From NCBI GenBank assembly GCA_009785885.1, contig WQUE01000029.1, positions 1-7,777 of the forward strand: 7,777 nucleotides of DNA, read 5' to 3'. Source of the DNA: Actinomycetes bacterium. Its GTDB lineage: Bacteria; Actinomycetota; Actinomycetes; Propionibacteriales; Propionibacteriaceae. Shown here one piece after another: positions 6,169-7,777 of the stretch (the first letter of the stretch is position 1; every line of letters begins with the position of its first letter). Both the position numbers and the translations under genes were made by a program. The notes under the pieces were generated by a model. The model searched no databases, was not told the origin of the DNA, and worked only from the letters and a program-made list of their open reading frames with translations.

Positions 6169-6178
6169 TCGTGTGGGG

Positions 6179-7105
6179 TCAGAGGCGTTCGCGTAGCCAG
6201 CCGAGGACGGCCGCGCCCAGGTCGCGCTGGAACGCGCGCAACCCGGGGATGCCCGGGACCGCCGGACGCGGCGCGTTCGCGGTGAAGTACGCGGCCAGGC
6301 ACGCCAGGAATCCCGCGATGAGGCCATCCGGCGCGTCCCTGAGCGCCGCATGGGAGCCCAGCAGGTCCTCGATGTCGGTCCCGCCCCGGCGATAGATCAC
6401 ATCCGCCAGCAGGCACGCCGCGTCGAACCACCGTGAGCCGACGGTGGCCCACGGCCAGTCGATCAGGCAGGCCGTGCCATCGGGCCGGATGAGCACGTTG
6501 TCGGCCCGCAGGTCGCCATGGACGAGGGCGGTTCCGTCGAGCCCCGCGAGGCCCACCTGGGTCACCTCGGCGAGCCGGTCCCGGTGCGTGGCGACCCAGG
6601 ACGTGAGCCCGGGTTCGTACGGCGACGGCGCCCCCGACGGGGCTTGCCACACGCCCGCATCGATACGCAGGCCGACATCGTCGGCGAGCCGTGGCAGCCC
6701 GGCACCATCGGGTGCTCCGTCCCGGAGCCTCAGCAAGGCGTCGAGCACGGCGACGGTCTCGCCCCGGGCCCAGGTCGGTGCGTACCCGGCGACGTCCTCG
6801 ATGAGAAGCGCCACCCAATCGCCGCGATCGACGACGCCGAGCCGACGGGCGATCGGCAGGCCGCGGCCGTCGAGCGTCTCCAGAATCCGGGCCTCCCGAC
6901 GGTGAAGGCCGATCGTGTCGGGGTTGGCGGCCGCGGCGACCGCCTTGACGAACGCGCGGCGTCCGTCCGCAAGGACGACCCGGTCGGCGGTTCCCGGGGA
7001 GAAACCGCCCGGCTGGGACGCCCACGAGACCACCCGGGCGCCCAGGGTGTCCTCGACCGCGATGCGCACGCCCTCCGGTACGTCCTCCCATGTCGGACGG
7101 GTCAT
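6179..7105 (-). CDS. Phosphotransferase of the aminoglycoside/choline kinase (APH) fold
   Basis: The 308-residue product has the small-molecule kinase fold: a Gly-rich segment QPGGFSPGTADRV (31-43), Lys54 in AFVKAV as the ATP-binding lysine, Glu71 in REARIL, the catalytic loop HGDLRADNVLI (196-206, with Asp198 as base and Asn203) and the metal-binding Asp216 in LIDWPW. It should transfer ATP phosphate to a hydroxyl of a small molecule. The substrate cannot be read; chromosomal members phosphorylate sugars, amino alcohols or antibiotics, so calling it a resistance gene would be unsupported. The start is ATG at 7105: the frame stays open to 7354, but the conserved protein begins near MTRPTW and a TAGACT box lies just upstream. 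No ribosome site is visible, consistent with a leaderless transcript. It converges on clpC and diverges from ppdK. Confidence 0.88.
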   Translation of the reverse strand: MTRPTWEDVPEGVRIAVEDTLGARVVSWASQPGGFSPGTADRVVLADGRRAFVKAVAAAANPDTIGLHRREARILETLDGRGLPIARRLGVVDRGDWVALLIEDVAGYAPTWARGETVAVLDALLRLRDGAPDGAGLPRLADDVGLRIDAGVWQAPSGAPSPYEPGLTSWVATHRDRLAEVTQVGLAGLDGTALVHGDLRADNVLIRPDGTACLIDWPWATVGSRWFDAACLLADVIYRRGGTDIEDLLGSHAALRDAPDGLIAGFLACLAAYFTANAPRPAVPGIPGLRAFQRDLGAAVLGWLRERL

Positions 7106-7112
7106 GAGCGCC

Positions 7113-7118
7113 AGTCTA
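7113..7118 (-). promoter_or_regulatory. -10 box of the phosphotransferase gene, apparently leaderless
   Basis: On the minus strand TAGACT is followed by 7 nt (GGCGCTC) and then the ATG, so the expected transcript start falls at or next to the start codon. No Shine-Dalgarno-like sequence precedes the ATG. The -35 region is weak (ATGTCG-like at 16 nt spacing). Confidence 0.55.
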
Positions 7119-7193
7119 CGGACCCCGCCCGCCCCGACATGCCGGCCCGGCGCCACCCCCTCCCCCGGATGGGCATGAACCCGCCGGAAACTG

Positions 7194-7199
7194 TAGACT
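7194..7199 (+). promoter_or_regulatory. Putative ppdK -10 box (TAGACT) and long leader
   Basis: TAGACT, preceded by TG, predicts a start near 7206 and a leader of about 138 nt before the GTG at 7344. The -35 is weak (TGGGCA at 7170-7175, 18 nt). The leader has small dyads (TGCCC/GGGCA at 7220-7231, CGGG/CCCG at 7302-7314) but no riboswitch class I recognise. It is divergent from the phosphotransferase promoter, 76 nt between the two -10 boxes. Confidence 0.45.
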
Positions 7200-7343
7200 T
7201 GGCGAGGTTGGCCAGTTGGTGCCCAAGGGCATTCGCCCCACGCGCAAAGTCGACCACACGGTGTCTCACCCCGGCCCGGACGCGCGTGCCACGTCACATC
7301 CCGGGATAAGCCCGACCATTTGACATCGAGGAGAAGAGGAACT

Positions 7344-7777
7344 GTGTCCCACAAGTACGTCTACGACTTCATCGAGGGCGACGCGTCCATGAAGAATCTG
7401 CTCGGGGGGAAAGGCGCGAACGTCGCCGAGATGACCAAGCTCGGCATGCCGGTCCCCCAGGGTTTCACGATCACAACCGAAGCCTGCACCCAGTACTACA
7501 CCGACGGCGAGACGATCTCGGACGCCATCAAGGCCGAGATCCTGGAGCACGTCGCCAAGCTGGAGAAGGACCAGGGCAAGAAGTTCGGCGACGCCGAGAA
7601 CCCCCTGCTCGTCTCCGTGCGCTCCGGCGCCCGCGCCTCCATGCCCGGCATGATGGACACGATCCTCAACCTCGGCATCAACGAGACCGTGGTCGACACC
7701 CTGATCGCCAAGTCCGGCAATCCCCGCTGGGCGTGGGACTCGTACCGCCGCTTCATCCAGATGTACTCCGACGTCGT
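7344..7777 (+). CDS. ppdK: Pyruvate, phosphate dikinase, N-terminal part (runs off the right edge)
   Basis: The first 144 codons are present. The enzyme interconverts pyruvate, ATP and phosphate with phosphoenolpyruvate, AMP and diphosphate in the cytosol, linking glycolysis and gluconeogenesis. The visible part is the start of the ATP-grasp nucleotide-binding domain: YVYDFIEGD, LLGGKGANVAEM (19-30, with Lys23 at the ATP site), GMPVPQGFTITTEAC and VRSGARASMPGMMDTILN (92-109, with Arg93 at the position of the ATP-site Arg92 of the Clostridium symbiosum enzyme), then SYRRFIQMYSDV. The MPGMMDT block separates PPDK from PEP synthase. The start is GTG at 7344, supported by AAGAGGA 3 nt upstream and GAGGAG just before it; the first internal ATG would remove the conserved opening. 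The phosphohistidine and PEP-binding domains lie outside the window. Confidence 0.95.
   Translation, partial: MSHKYVYDFIEGDASMKNLLGGKGANVAEMTKLGMPVPQGFTITTEACTQYYTDGETISDAIKAEILEHVAKLEKDQGKKFGDAENPLLVSVRSGARASMPGMMDTILNLGINETVVDTLIAKSGNPRWAWDSYRRFIQMYSDV

Noticed and set aside
7320..7325. Perfect TTGACA before ppdK
   Set aside because: It lies about 18 nt from the start codon, with no -10 possible before the GTG, so it cannot serve ppdK as a -35; it abuts the ribosome site.
7106..7354. 83-residue N-terminal extension of the phosphotransferase
   Set aside because: It would run through the divergent promoter region and into the ppdK start; the conserved protein and the -10 box fit a start at 7105.
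1..7777. CRISPR array, insertion sequence, prophage, tRNA/rRNA or defence system
   Set aside because: No repeat-spacer pattern, transposase or integrase motif, tRNA-like cloverleaf or defence-gene signature was seen; the content is housekeeping.

Overview
The window is chromosomal housekeeping DNA from a high-G+C actinobacterium. The evidence is the Lsr2 nucleoid protein (confined to Actinobacteria), a ClpC-type unfoldase, the GC-rich third codon positions, TANNNT-type -10 boxes, an apparently leaderless gene, and a gene order that matches the mycobacterial folE-folP-folB-folK ... lsr2-clpC block. I cannot name the genus from sequence alone. I see no mobile element, CRISPR array, tRNA or rRNA, and no convincing new multi-gene system.

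Layout. (1) At the left edge is the first 25 codons of a lipoprotein gene on the minus strand (1-75), divergent from folE. (2) 240-2722 on the plus strand holds four folate genes in two translationally coupled pairs: folE-folP (ATGA overlap) and folB-folK (ATGA overlap), with a 130-nt gap between the pairs. Together they cover GTP to dihydropteroate, apart from the dihydroneopterin triphosphate phosphatase step. (3) A 356-nt gap without a credible gene leads to a well-formed promoter and lsr2 (3079-3402), followed by a strong hairpin terminator. (4) clpC (3587-6127) has its own promoter region. (5) It converges on a minus-strand phosphotransferase of the aminoglycoside/choline kinase fold (6179-7105), which looks leaderless. 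(6) Divergent from that is the 5' part of ppdK (pyruvate phosphate dikinase), starting at GTG 7344 behind a leader of about 140 nt and cut by the window edge.

The most informative oddities are these. The interval that in Mycobacterium carries panC, panD, coaX and lysS between folK and lsr2 is reduced here to 356 nt. In FolP the usual Met-His strand is replaced. A SigR-like GGAAT-N18-GTT motif is embedded in the lsr2 terminator upstream of clpC. The phosphotransferase start sits exactly where its promoter would begin transcription.
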